A stretch of 64,000 nt of DNA from the NCBI RefSeq assembly GCF_003584565.2, contig NZ_CP031010.1, positions 2,604,001-2,668,000 on the forward strand, read 5' to 3'. The translations under genes and the position numbers were made by a program. The notes beneath the pieces are model-generated. The model searched no databases. It was not told the origin of the DNA and saw only the letters and a program-made list of their open reading frames with translations. This document shows, in pieces, positions 36,572-46,362 of this stretch; the stretch's first letter is position 1; every line of letters starts with the position of its first letter. Origin of the DNA: Alteromonas sp. RKMC-009. GTDB lineage: Bacteria > Pseudomonadota > Gammaproteobacteria > Enterobacterales > Alteromonadaceae.

Positions 36572-37639
36572 ATGGAAAACAGAACACCTTTATTACTCGC
36601 AGCAACCTTTTCACTAGGCTTACTCAGCACGACCCTTACGGGTTGCGGCAATGCCGGCGCCACGGATGAAGAAAAGGAAGAGGCCGTTATCATTACCATT
36701 CCTGTTGAGGCGACAACCATTCAGCGGGGGGAAATTTCGTCAAATTATGCAACCACTGCTATTTTAGAAGCACAGGAAGAAGCGTTCGTTGTCGCCAGAG
36801 CATCCGGCATAATCGAACATATCCTGGTTGAAGAAGGTGACTATGTTGAAAAAGGTCAAATCCTGGCGCAACTTGATAAACGACGTTATGAACTGAACCT
36901 GCAAAAAGCCAGAGCTGACTTAGCCGGCATTGAGCAGGAACTGGCGAAAATGAATAAGGTGTATTCCCGTAAACTGATCAGTGACGATGCGTTTGAGAAG
37001 CTGACCGCTCAGTTTGAGTCTGTACAGGCGAATGTTGAACTGGCCGAACTGGATCTGAAAGAGACCACCATCACCGCCCCAATCAGTGGCTATATTGCAG
37101 AACGTAATGCCAAAGTCGGTAACCTGACTGAATCCTTCCAGCGCGAACGTATGTTTCATATTGTTCAGCAAAAATCCCTGCAAGGCATTGTCTATCTCCC
37201 CGAGAGCGAACTCTCTCAAATCCGCAATAATCAGCAGGCTACACTGACTATCCCCGCACTGAACCACCGCAAGGTTACTGCCCGTGTGGCACGGATAAGC
37301 CCGGTCATTGATGCCACAACCGGCACATTTAAAGTGACTCTGAACGTCCCCAATGACGAAGAAACACTGAAAGCCGGTATGTTCAGTGAAGTTGCCCTGA
37401 ATTATGACACCCACAGTGATACACCGCTTCTGCCGCGCTCTGCACTGGTGAGTATTGACAATGAGAGTAACGTATTTGTTGTCCGTGACGGAAAAGCATT
37501 AAAAGTGCCTGTGACATTAGGGTTTGAAGATGCCGGCATGGTGGAAATTATCAGCGGCCTCACCGGTAACGAAACCGTTGTCACCGTTGGCCACCAGAAT
37601 CTTAAAGATCAAACCCCTGTAGACGTTGTTAACAGCTGA
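36572..37639 (+). CDS. RND efflux adaptor lipoprotein (membrane fusion protein)
   Basis: 355 residues from the ATG at 36572; a TTG two codons earlier has no better ribosome-binding site. The signal peptide ends in LTGC with lipidated Cys25, so it is a MexA/AcrA-type lipid-anchored adaptor. The lipoyl motif parts are ASGIIEHILVEEGDYV and TTITAPISGYIAERN, around a short coiled coil (105-160), then beta-barrel domains. The upstream region has TGTTA-N14-TAACA (36518-36541 approximately) as a possible operator. First gene of a three-gene pump operon. Confidence 0.91.
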   Translation: MENRTPLLLAATFSLGLLSTTLTGCGNAGATDEEKEEAVIITIPVEATTIQRGEISSNYATTAILEAQEEAFVVARASGIIEHILVEEGDYVEKGQILAQLDKRRYELNLQKARADLAGIEQELAKMNKVYSRKLISDDAFEKLTAQFESVQANVELAELDLKETTITAPISGYIAERNAKVGNLTESFQRERMFHIVQQKSLQGIVYLPESELSQIRNNQQATLTIPALNHRKVTARVARISPVIDATTGTFKVTLNVPNDEETLKAGMFSEVALNYDTHSDTPLLPRSALVSIDNESNVFVVRDGKALKVPVTLGFEDAGMVEIISGLTGNETVVTVGHQNLKDQTPVDVVNS

Positions 37640-37662
37640 TTTTACGCGCAAAGGAACTGACA

Positions 37663-40600
37663 ATGAGTATTGTAAAATTAGCGGTCAAACGTCCGGTTGC
37701 CATCGCCATGTTTACTGCTGCCATCCTGCTTTTTGGTATGGTGTCACTGAGCAGACTGTCGGTAAATCTGTTACCTGAACTGTCCTACCCGACACTTACA
37801 ATCCGCACTGACTACGAAGGTGCTGCGCCTGCGGAACTCGAACAACTGGTGAGTAAGCCGGTAGAGGAAGCGGTAGGTGTGGTAAAAGGCGTCAAAAGCG
37901 TTAAATCAATTTCCAGAGCTGGTCAGTCTGATGTGGTACTGCAGTTTGCCTGGGGAACTGACATGGACTTTGCCAGCCTGGAAGTACGGGAAAAGCTGGA
38001 TATTCTGCAACTGCCACTGGATGTGGACAAACCCCGGCTTTTAAAGTTTAACCCCTCTATGGATCCGGTGATGAAACTGGGCCTGTCGCTGACACCGGAC
38101 GCCCTCTCAAGTGATCCCCGCCTGGCAGCGGAACAAATGAAGACACTGCGCTTATTTGCAGAAGAGCAGATAAAGCGCAAACTGGAGTCTGTTGAAGGTG
38201 TCGCCTCTGTGCGGCTGGGCGGCGGACTTGAAAACGAAATTCAGGTGCTGGTTGATCCCCGGAAAGCCAGTCAGCTGGGTGTCAGTATGAGCACCATAAT
38301 CACCCGTTTACAGGAAGAGAATGTCAATGCCGCAGGGGGCCGGCTGGATGACGGCACGCAGGCATTTCTGGTACGCACACTCAACGAATTTGAATCCCTG
38401 AAAGATATCGAAGATGTGTATATCAGCCGGTTTGAAGGCAAAAATGTTCAGTTAAAAGACGTGGCCAGTGTCAGTAACCTGTACAAAGAAAGAGATGCTG
38501 TCACACGTTTTAACGGCACGGAAGGCACAGAGATCGCCATCTATAAAGAAGGCGATGCAAACTCTGTGGATGTGGCAACACGGGTTCTGACCGAAATTGA
38601 TGCGTTGTCCGGAGCGCTGCCCGCACAATATCATCTTGAAACTATTTACAACCAGAGCACCTTTATTAAGCAGGCCATCGACGATGTTAAAACGTCAGCG
38701 ATGATCGGCGGCTTGTTGGCAATGCTGGTGATTTACCTGTTTCTGCGGGATTTCCGCACTACGCTAATCATCTCGGTTTCCATTCCGGTTTCCGTCATAG
38801 CCACCTTTAATCTGATGTATGGTAATGACATCAGCCTGAATATCATGAGTTTAGGTGGTATTGCGCTGGCAGTAGGTCTGCTTGTGGATAACAGCATTGT
38901 GGTGCTGGAAAATATCGACAGACACCGCAAACTCACGAACGGTAATAAAGCCCTGGCGGCAGAGCGTGGTACAGAAGAAGTGACCGGTGCGATTATTGCC
39001 TCCACACTCACCACGATGGCAGTGTTTGTGCCTCTGATATTTGTTGAAGGTATCGCCGGGCAGTTGTTCCGTGATCAGGCGATGACAGTGTCATTTGCCC
39101 TCGCGGCTTCACTGGTCGTGGCTCTGACACTGATCCCGGCTCTTGCAGCACGCAGCCGCCGCACAGAACCTGCTCACACGGAGACTTTCAGCCGGCCCGT
39201 CGTGCCCTCATCTGCACATCCGGCCCTGCGCGGTCTTAAAGCAATTCTCACATTTCCGTTCCGGTTGCTGTTTATTTACTTACCTCAGGCATTATTCACT
39301 GTTATTTTTGCTCTGTGGAAGGCTTTATCAGTATGCTTTGGCGTGCTGTTCCGTCCGCTCACCGCACTGGTATCAGCAGGCTTCAGTTTGCTGGAAAAAG
39401 GCTATGATAAAGCCATTCGCGGAGCCCTTTCACAACGGGCCATGGTCCTTGCTATAGCCCTTATCGTTACTGCCAGTTCTGTACTGTTATTGCCACGCCT
39501 TGGAATGGAACTTATTCCGAAACTCACTCAGGGAGAGTTTTACGTCGAAGTCATCCTGCCGGCGGGTACCCGTGTTCAGCATACTGACGCCTTACTGGCC
39601 CGGCTGGCTGAGGTCACCAATGCTCAGCCCGGCGTGGAACGAAGCTATTCACTTGCCGGAACCGGCAGTCTACTCAGCGCAGCCCCGGGACAGGGTGGTG
39701 ATCACTGGGGTCAGTTAAACGTTGTTATGAAGCCCGGTGCAGGCACTGATGACATGGAAGAAGTAAAAACAGCCATGCGGCAGTTTCTGTCATCGCAGGC
39801 AGGCGTACAAAGTCAGTTTGGCGAACCTGAGTTATTCAGTTTTGCAGCCCCGTTGCAGATCCAGTTGCAGGGCTACGATTTAAACCAGTTACAACAATAC
39901 AGCCGGGCAATTATGGCAAAGCTTGAGCAAAACCGGCGCTTTACTGACATCACCACGACTCTGCAGGCCGGTAATCCTGAGCTTAAAATCTCCTTTAATA
40001 ATGCCGCACTTGCCAGACTGGACCTGGACGCAAAGCAGGTTTCGGATGTTGTTGCAGCACAAGTTGGCGGTAAGGTCGCAACTCAATACTCTATGGATGA
40101 CAGAAAAGTCGACATACTGGTACGTAACCAGTTGCAACAACGGGATAATGTTAACGACGTCAGACAAATAATCGTCAATCCGGACAGTAATTTCCCTGTC
40201 CCACTATCCGCGGTTGCTGATGTGTTTATGAGTACGGGACCGTCTGAAATTACCCGCGAAGACCAGCAACGTGTGGTGCTTATTAACGCTAACCTTGCTT
40301 ACGGCGATTTGGCTGAGGCCGTGGAAGAAGCGCAGGCAGCACTGGCATCAATCCGTTTTCCCCTGTCATTGAAAGCCGTTGTAGCCGGGCAGAGCGAAGA
40401 TATGCAGGAAAGCTTTGCGTCACTGCAGTTTGCTTTAGCCCTTGCTGTTTTTATGGTTTATCTGGTCATGGCGTCTCAGTTTGAGTCACTTTTACATCCC
40501 CTGCTTATTTTGTTTGCCGTGCCACTTGCCGGTGCAGGCTCTGTGTTCGGGCTCTGGCTCACTGACACACATATTTCTGTAGTGGTATTTATCGGCCTTA

Positions 40601-40959
40601 TCATGTTGTGCGGGATTGTTGTGAATAATGCCATTGTGCTTATCGACCGCATTAATCAGCTCAGGGCTGCCGGCATGGAAAAAAATGCAGCGATTATCGA
40701 TGCAGGGAAAAGCCGTTTACGCCCGATTGTGATGACAACCCTTACCACTATTCTTGGCCTGTTACCCATGGCAATTGGTTTCGGCGATGGCGCAGAAGTG
40801 CGTACGCCCATGGCTGTCACCGTGATATCAGGATTAACCTTTGCCACTCTGCTGACACTGGTACTTATCCCGGTACTTTACAGCTTATTTGATACGAAAG
40901 AATTTGCGGCAAGTCCGGCACTTTCAGAGGAAGAAAACGGAGAACGCACTTATGGATAA
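37663..40959 (+). CDS. RND efflux permease, first of two, with enlarged TM6-TM7 linker
   Basis: 1098 residues, about 50 longer than typical pump subunits. The N-terminal permease half has SIVKLAVKRPVAIAM, helix-bundle motifs and the relay LAVGLLVDNSIVVLENI. Residues 495-595, between the two halves, are longer than usual and hold a Pro/His-rich stretch followed by two or three hydrophobic segments (LLFIYLPQALF, LSVCFGVLFRPLTALV). The second half ends with AVFMVYLVMASQFESLLHP. A good ribosome-binding site (AAAGGAACTG) lies upstream. Confidence 0.91.
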   Translation: MSIVKLAVKRPVAIAMFTAAILLFGMVSLSRLSVNLLPELSYPTLTIRTDYEGAAPAELEQLVSKPVEEAVGVVKGVKSVKSISRAGQSDVVLQFAWGTDMDFASLEVREKLDILQLPLDVDKPRLLKFNPSMDPVMKLGLSLTPDALSSDPRLAAEQMKTLRLFAEEQIKRKLESVEGVASVRLGGGLENEIQVLVDPRKASQLGVSMSTIITRLQEENVNAAGGRLDDGTQAFLVRTLNEFESLKDIEDVYISRFEGKNVQLKDVASVSNLYKERDAVTRFNGTEGTEIAIYKEGDANSVDVATRVLTEIDALSGALPAQYHLETIYNQSTFIKQAIDDVKTSAMIGGLLAMLVIYLFLRDFRTTLIISVSIPVSVIATFNLMYGNDISLNIMSLGGIALAVGLLVDNSIVVLENIDRHRKLTNGNKALAAERGTEEVTGAIIASTLTTMAVFVPLIFVEGIAGQLFRDQAMTVSFALAASLVVALTLIPALAARSRRTEPAHTETFSRPVVPSSAHPALRGLKAILTFPFRLLFIYLPQALFTVIFALWKALSVCFGVLFRPLTALVSAGFSLLEKGYDKAIRGALSQRAMVLAIALIVTASSVLLLPRLGMELIPKLTQGEFYVEVILPAGTRVQHTDALLARLAEVTNAQPGVERSYSLAGTGSLLSAAPGQGGDHWGQLNVVMKPGAGTDDMEEVKTAMRQFLSSQAGVQSQFGEPELFSFAAPLQIQLQGYDLNQLQQYSRAIMAKLEQNRRFTDITTTLQAGNPELKISFNNAALARLDLDAKQVSDVVAAQVGGKVATQYSMDDRKVDILVRNQLQQRDNVNDVRQIIVNPDSNFPVPLSAVADVFMSTGPSEITREDQQRVVLINANLAYGDLAEAVEEAQAALASIRFPLSLKAVVAGQSEDMQESFASLQFALALAVFMVYLVMASQFESLLHPLLILFAVPLAGAGSVFGLWLTDTHISVVVFIGLIMLCGIVVNNAIVLIDRINQLRAAGMEKNAAIIDAGKSRLRPIVMTTLTTILGLLPMAIGFGDGAEVRTPMAVTVISGLTFATLLTLVLIPVLYSLFDTKEFAASPALSEEENGERTYG

Positions 40960-43900
40960 TCACGCTTCTGCCGGTGCTGCCCGTCTGGCCCGGTTTGCTT
41001 TGACCCACCCGGTTACCGTTTGCATGTGTTTTTTGTCCATGTTGCTGTTCGGCGTTATGGCATCCCGGTTATTACCCCTGGAGAAATTTCCCGGAATCGA
41101 TATTCCTGAGATAGTGGTTGAAGTGCCATACCGTGACGCTACGCCATCTGAAGTTGAGCGCATGATAACCCGTCCGGTAGAAGAAGTACTCGCTACCATG
41201 TCAGGAATCAAACGCCTGCAGGCCACATCCATGGAAGACCGGGCGCAAATTTTCATCGAGTTTGACTGGGATGAAAATATTAAAGCCAAGAGTATTGAAG
41301 CCAGGGAAAAAATCGACGCTATCCGCCACGAATTACCGGATGATGTTGAACGGGTGCTGGTTTACAAATTCAATACCAACGACATGCCGGTATTTCAGTT
41401 AAGGGTATCCAGTGCACGGGATTTAAGTAACGCTTATGACTTACTGGAAAGAAACCTTAAGCGCCCGCTGGAACGGGTACCGGGCGTCTCGAAAGTGGAA
41501 CTTTACGGCGTGTTGAAAAAGCAGATTGTCATCCGCTTAGATCCGCAACAACTCAGTGCACTTAAAATCGATACCGCCAAACTGAGTCAGCGGCTGAGAC
41601 AAGCTAATTTTTCAGCGTCGGCGGGAGAACTTGGTACTGAAAATAAAATAATCATCAATCCGGACGGAGAATTCACTGATATTACCGACTTTGAAAATCT
41701 GATTGTAAGGCCCGGGATCCGGCTGAAAGACATTGCTACCGTGAGCTGGGAAAGCCCGGAACGCAATGAAGGCCGTCATCTGGACCGTACTTACGCGGTT
41801 GGCTTCAATGTATTTCGTGAATCAGGCAGTAATCTGGTTGAAGTAGCAGACAAGGTCATGGCGGTAATTAAAAAAGCAGAGTCAGACCCTGAGTTTAACG
41901 GTATCAACCTGTTTGTGATGGATGACACCGCGAAAAGTGTCAGTTCGTCGCTGGGCGATCTGATCATGGCAGGTTTACTTGGGGCGCTATTGTCTGTGGC
42001 TGTGCTTTATGTATTTTTACGTCAATTATCCACCACTTTCATTGTTGTCCTCTCGGTGCCCTTCTCTATTTGTATTACCCTTGGCGTCATGTACCTGATG
42101 GGTTATTCCCTGAACATCCTGTCCCTGATGGGCCTGATGCTGGCGGTAGGCATGCTGGTGGATAACGCGGTGGTTGTTACAGAAAGTATTTTTCAGGCCC
42201 GTCAGAATGACAGCAACGCGGTGCGTGCCACACAGACTGGCATCAATAAAGTAAGCCTTGCGGTTATAGCCGGCACGGCCACAACAGCCATCGTGTTTCT
42301 GCCTAACATTGTGGGCGTCAAAATTGATATCACTGTATTTCTGGAGCACGTGGCCATTGCCATCTGTATTTCACTGTTTGCCTCTTTGCTGCTGTCGCAG
42401 ACGTTAATCCCCTTGCTGGTTTCAAAAGTGAAAGTACCGGTGGAAAAGACGTTAATCCAACCCGGCTATATTGCCCGCTACGGACGGTTACTTAACTGGT
42501 CACTGGCTCATCAGAAAACAACCGGTTTTCTGGCGTTACTGATATTACTCAGCGCAGCCATACCACTGAGCCAGATCAGCGGAGATGATGAAGGGAATAA
42601 TGATAATGAGCGTATCTGGCTTGAATACCACATCACGCAAAATTACAGCCTTGAAGAGGTGGAATCTACCGTCAATAAAATGGAAGCATTTCTGTATGAA
42701 AATCAGCAGGCTTTTCATATTAAACAGGTTTATACCTATTTCGAAGCCGGTCATGCGGTATCAGGGATCACATTGAATGACGAACTACCTGTACCGGTGT
42801 CAGATATAAAAGAGGCAATCCGCGAAAAAATGCCACAATTTGCCAGAGCCCGTCCATCGTTCCAGTGGGACAGTGGTAACGGCGGTGGTGTCCGTCTGAC
42901 ACTACTGGGAGAGTCTTCTACCCGCCTTCGGGAACTCGCTGATGCACTGGTGCCGGTTCTGGCCAGCATCGACGGACTGGAGGACGTAAAAGCCGACGTG
43001 GGCAGTGAAAAACAGGAATTTCAGATCACTATTGATCGTGAAAAGGCCTGGCGGGCCGGAATCAGACCTGACGACATTGCCGGCCTGGTAGGCACTGCGC
43101 TGCGGGGCATAAATCTGCGCACGTTCCGCTACGGTGATTCCGGCGAAACCGGTGTGAGACTGCTGTATGGCGAAACTGAACAGGCATCACTGCAAACCCT
43201 TAAAAGTCTGGTTGTGAGTCATGTTGATAACCGCCCTGTTACCTTAGATATGATTGCCGGTATTATGGTAAAACCTCAGTTGTCCGAAATTCGCCGGTTC
43301 TACCGTCAGACCGCACTGTCTGTGGGAGCTAACCTCACTGAAGATGTGACCGTGGAACAGGCAAGAGAACGGATAGAAAATGCCATGGCCTATGTTGCTT
43401 TACCAGAAGGCTACCAGTGGACTCTGGATGGCAGTTTCCGCAGGCAGGATGAAGCATTCGCGGTCATGCAGATGAATATGTTGCTGGCTGTCTGTATGAT
43501 TTATATCGTCATGGCTGCTCTGTTTGAATCACTGTTATTGCCTGCCGCAGTGATCACATCACTCTTATTCTCGTTCACCGGCGTATTCTGGGCGTTTTTT
43601 GTGACCGGTACGTCGATGTCGGTAATGGGGATGATAGGCATGTTGATCCTGATGGGGATAGTGGTCAACAATGGCATTGTACTGGTCGACAGGATCAATC
43701 AGCTGGTAAATGAAAATGTCCCGTTGTACCGTGCAGTAACAGAAGGGTGTATGTCACGCATCAGGCCGGTGCTTATGACCGTGGCAACAACCGTACTGGG
43801 GTTGGTGCCTCTGGCTGCAGGCAGCACAAAAATAGGCGGAGACGGGCCGGCATATTCACCTATGGCCATTGCGATAATCGGAGGACTGCTATTCTCAACA

Positions 43901-44026
43901 CTGACCAGCCTGGTACTGGTACCTATGGCTTACGTGGCGTTACTGAGATTACGGTTTAACGTGGTAAAAATGATGACGAAAAGCAGGGAAATAGTGAATC
44001 GTCGTTTTCAGGCAGGAAGAGAATAA
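40952..44026 (+). CDS. RND efflux permease, second of two
   Basis: 1024 residues from the ATG at 40952, which overlaps the previous gene by 8 bases; the longer frame from 40889 has an unlikely basic extension. Permease architecture with LAVGMLVDNAVVVTESIF in the first bundle and IVMAALFESLLLP in the second. Two different permeases behind one adaptor recall MdtBC-type heteromeric pumps. No outer-membrane factor is encoded. Substrate unknown. The operon ends at the hairpin 44041-44086. Confidence 0.92.
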   Translation: MDNHASAGAARLARFALTHPVTVCMCFLSMLLFGVMASRLLPLEKFPGIDIPEIVVEVPYRDATPSEVERMITRPVEEVLATMSGIKRLQATSMEDRAQIFIEFDWDENIKAKSIEAREKIDAIRHELPDDVERVLVYKFNTNDMPVFQLRVSSARDLSNAYDLLERNLKRPLERVPGVSKVELYGVLKKQIVIRLDPQQLSALKIDTAKLSQRLRQANFSASAGELGTENKIIINPDGEFTDITDFENLIVRPGIRLKDIATVSWESPERNEGRHLDRTYAVGFNVFRESGSNLVEVADKVMAVIKKAESDPEFNGINLFVMDDTAKSVSSSLGDLIMAGLLGALLSVAVLYVFLRQLSTTFIVVLSVPFSICITLGVMYLMGYSLNILSLMGLMLAVGMLVDNAVVVTESIFQARQNDSNAVRATQTGINKVSLAVIAGTATTAIVFLPNIVGVKIDITVFLEHVAIAICISLFASLLLSQTLIPLLVSKVKVPVEKTLIQPGYIARYGRLLNWSLAHQKTTGFLALLILLSAAIPLSQISGDDEGNNDNERIWLEYHITQNYSLEEVESTVNKMEAFLYENQQAFHIKQVYTYFEAGHAVSGITLNDELPVPVSDIKEAIREKMPQFARARPSFQWDSGNGGGVRLTLLGESSTRLRELADALVPVLASIDGLEDVKADVGSEKQEFQITIDREKAWRAGIRPDDIAGLVGTALRGINLRTFRYGDSGETGVRLLYGETEQASLQTLKSLVVSHVDNRPVTLDMIAGIMVKPQLSEIRRFYRQTALSVGANLTEDVTVEQARERIENAMAYVALPEGYQWTLDGSFRRQDEAFAVMQMNMLLAVCMIYIVMAALFESLLLPAAVITSLLFSFTGVFWAFFVTGTSMSVMGMIGMLILMGIVVNNGIVLVDRINQLVNENVPLYRAVTEGCMSRIRPVLMTVATTVLGLVPLAAGSTKIGGDGPAYSPMAIAIIGGLLFSTLTSLVLVPMAYVALLRLRFNVVKMMTKSREIVNRRFQAGRE

Positions 44027-44040
44027 CGGTAGCCATTGAT

Positions 44041-44086
44041 CAGGGTGGGAGCATCCATAATTGCTATGGCGTCCACCCTGTTCTTT
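44041..44086 (+). terminator. Terminator of the tandem RND operon
   Basis: Arms CAGGGTGG (44041-44048) and CCACCCTG (44073-44080), with a second inner stem CCATA/TATGG, followed by TTCTTT. It also lies just past the stop of the minus-strand DUF3718 gene. Confidence 0.7.
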
Positions 44087-44099
44087 AGCCAACCCACGC

Positions 44100-44420
44100 T
44101 TAGCTGCGAGAAGTCAGGAATTCATGTACGTCTGATGCTTCACGTTGTACAGAGAAGTCAATCAGAGTAGAACCGTTGCAAGTCAAACCGTCTTCAGCAG
44201 TCAGCATACGCAGAACTTCACGCTCAGTAGCAGCAATACGACCAACGTTACGGCTCAGGTTAACACGCAGTGCACGTACATCGTCAGTAGCAACAGCTTT
44301 ACAGAAACCGGCGAATTGAGTGTCACCGATAAAGCGGTATTCTTTATCAGCAGCAAAAGCAGGTGCAGAAACAGCAGCAACGCTCAGTACAGCAGCAAGA
44401 GTTTTAGTGATAGCTTTCAT
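44100..44420 (-). CDS. Exported DUF3718 family protein
   Basis: 106 residues. Sec signal (AVLSVAAVSAPAFAA, cleavage after AFA near residue 23). The mature part is about 83 residues, starting DKEYRFIGDTQFAGFCKAV, with two cysteines (FCKAV and LTCNGS) that could form a disulfide. The pattern matches DUF3718, small periplasmic proteins of Alteromonadales and Shewanella of unknown function. Good Shine-Dalgarno (GAGGAAATG). Codon use is strongly biased (GCT/GTA/CGT repeated), suggesting high expression. Monocistronic. Confidence 0.8.
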   Translation of the reverse strand: MKAITKTLAAVLSVAAVSAPAFAADKEYRFIGDTQFAGFCKAVATDDVRALRVNLSRNVGRIAATEREVLRMLTAEDGLTCNGSTLIDFSVQREASDVHEFLTSRS

Positions 44421-44607
44421 AATTCATTTCCTCAAAGTTTGGCGAACTTATTGTTTTTGTCTTCAGAACCCTGTGCCCTGTCGACGTATATATTTATCCT
44501 ACAAAATCCGCGTAAATGCTGTTGTATTATTGTTTCAGGTGGGTAACAGTTTAGTAAAAGGCAATGAATCAGCTTTATTACATTTGCAAAGTATTGATTT
44601 TCATTGA

Positions 44608-44640
44608 TTATTCCATATTGCATATTTCATTATGGAATAA
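44608..44640. repeat. 10-bp inverted repeat upstream of the DUF3718 gene
   Basis: Perfect arms TTATTCCATA (44608-44617) and TATGGAATAA (44631-44640) with a 13-base spacer, about 190 bases upstream of the DUF3718 start. Operator or cruciform candidate. Confidence 0.6.
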
Positions 44641-44856
44641 TAAATAATTATATAATGAGATATAAGTCTAAAAAATAAACTTGGAACAGCGAAATTTAAA
44701 GCACTTTTTCTGAAAGTTTAACAAAATTTCACATATAAAAGACGATTTACCGGCACAAAACAGCCTCATTTCTGTAATTAAATTACATTTCAACCCCTAC
44801 TTTTGACTACAAACGCCAGGAAAAATGTTCATTATTTACGCATAAAAATTTATAAA

Positions 44857-44904
44857 GCCGGCTAAATATTTACAGTTATCTGCCAACTGCCGCCACTAGC
44901 CGGC
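44857..44904. repeat. Paired 8-bp inverted repeat, AGCCGGCT core
   Basis: GCCGGCTA (44857-44864) and TAGCCGGC (44897-44904) are exact reverse complements 32 bases apart, in an otherwise AT-rich stretch. Each also contains a self-complementary GCCGGC. Confidence 0.5.
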
Positions 44905-45129
44905 ATTAAAAATACAGTAGCAACATGTGCTTTTTAAAAAATACTCATCATAAGATGAGTAAAAGAATGCAACGGATCGCGAAGAAACCTCTCATTTGTT
45001 GAGAATACCGGAACGACTTCCTCCCTTATCACCATAAAATGATGATAAAGATAACAAAATCCTCTTAACAGACACCCAGCCGATGCGATACTCTGTCAGC
45101 CCTTTTACGCTGATAGATTAGAAGAACTG

Positions 45130-46362
45130 ATGAAACCTGTAGAACGCTCTCACAAACTGGATAATGTATGTTACGACATCCGGGGTCCTATTGCGGCGCA
45201 AGCGCGCAAGATGGAAGATGAGGGACATCGAATTCTGAAACTGAATATCGGGAATCCCGCGCCGTTCGGCTTTGAAGCGCCTGACGATATTCTGAAAGAT
45301 GTTATTTATAATCTGCCCACTTCCCAGGGGTATTCAGAATCTGCAGGTATCTATGCGGCCCGTGTTGCCGTGATGCAGTACTACCAGCAAATGAACATTC
45401 CGGACATCCGCATTAATGACATCTTTATTGGCAATGGCGTCAGTGAAATGATCATGATGGCAATGCAGGCATTGCTGAATACCGGCGACGAAGTGTTGAT
45501 TCCAAGTCCTGATTATCCATTGTGGACAGCCGCAGTAAGCCTGTCTTCAGGAACACCTGTGCATTATCGTTGTGATGAAGAGGCTGACTGGTTTCCAGAT
45601 ATTGACGATATTAAAAGTAAAATCACCAGCCGCACCCGGGCAATTGTCTTAATTAATCCGAACAACCCTACCGGTGCCGTATACGACAAAACCTTGTTAC
45701 AACAGGTTGTCGATGTAGCCAAAGAACACGGCCTCGTTATTTTCTCTGATGAGATCTATGACAAAATTCTCTACGACGGTCATAAGCATACCTGCATTGC
45801 TTCCCTGACTGATGAAGTGTTCTGTGTAACGCTGGGCGGTTTGTCTAAAAATTACCGTGTGGCAGGTTTCCGTGCCGGCTGGCTGGTGGTCAGCGGTAAC
45901 AAGCGTATTGCTAAAGATTATATAGAAGGGATCAACATGCTTGCATCCATGCGGATGTGTGCCAATGTGCCCTGCCAGAGCGCGATTCAGACAGCGCTGG
46001 GTGGATATCAGAGCATTAACGATCTGGTTCACGATGGTGGTCGCCTCAAAATCCAGCGGGATGTGGCTGCAGATATGCTGAACAGTATTCCCGGCATCCA
46101 CTGTGTAAAACCTAAAGGCGCAATGTATTGCTTCGCCCGGGTCGACGCGAAAAAATTCAATATCAGCAATGACGAGCAGATGATTTTTGATTTGCTGAAT
46201 GAAGAGAAAATTCTTCTTGTCCACGGCCGGGCATTTAACCTTCAGGAAGGCTGTTATTTCAGACTGGTATTTTTACCCCATGCTGACATCCTTAAACCTG
46301 CACTTACCCGCATCGGTTCGTTCTTCAAACATTACCGTCAACACGGACCGGAAGTAATCTAA
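45130..46362 (+). CDS. alaA: Alanine aminotransferase AlaA
   Basis: 410 residues. It follows E. coli AlaA closely in motif order: LDNVCYDIRGP (10-20), NIGNPAPFGF (39-48), PDYPLWTAAVSLSSG (127-141), NPNNPTG (176-182) and PLP Lys240 in GGLSKNYRVAGFR. It makes L-alanine from pyruvate and glutamate. The stop codon overlaps the yfbR ATG by one base (TAATG), so the two are coupled, as they are neighbours in enteric genomes too. Confidence 0.94.
   Translation: MKPVERSHKLDNVCYDIRGPIAAQARKMEDEGHRILKLNIGNPAPFGFEAPDDILKDVIYNLPTSQGYSESAGIYAARVAVMQYYQQMNIPDIRINDIFIGNGVSEMIMMAMQALLNTGDEVLIPSPDYPLWTAAVSLSSGTPVHYRCDEEADWFPDIDDIKSKITSRTRAIVLINPNNPTGAVYDKTLLQQVVDVAKEHGLVIFSDEIYDKILYDGHKHTCIASLTDEVFCVTLGGLSKNYRVAGFRAGWLVVSGNKRIAKDYIEGINMLASMRMCANVPCQSAIQTALGGYQSINDLVHDGGRLKIQRDVAADMLNSIPGIHCVKPKGAMYCFARVDAKKFNISNDEQMIFDLLNEEKILLVHGRAFNLQEGCYFRLVFLPHADILKPALTRIGSFFKHYRQHGPEVI

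Larger units (their letters stand above)
44421..45129. other. Long AT-rich intergenic region with several inverted repeats
   Basis: 709 bases without a convincing gene on either strand. Inverted repeats are TTATTCCATA/TATGGAATAA (44608-44640), GCCGGCTA/TAGCCGGC (44857-44864 and 44897-44904) and a short hairpin ACTCATC/GATGAGT (44943-44960). Possible alaA promoter: TTAACA (45065-45070), 16 bases, GATACT (45087-45092). No T-run terminator was found that would mark a small RNA. Confidence 0.5.

Noticed and set aside
42585..42610. GATGAAGGGAATAATGATAATG-type stretch resembling a Fur box
   Set aside because: Lies within the coding sequence of the second RND permease and is a run of Asp/Glu/Asn codons.
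45697..46224. 175-codon minus-strand frame over alaA
   Set aside because: Antisense shadow; the plus strand encodes an unmistakable AlaA.
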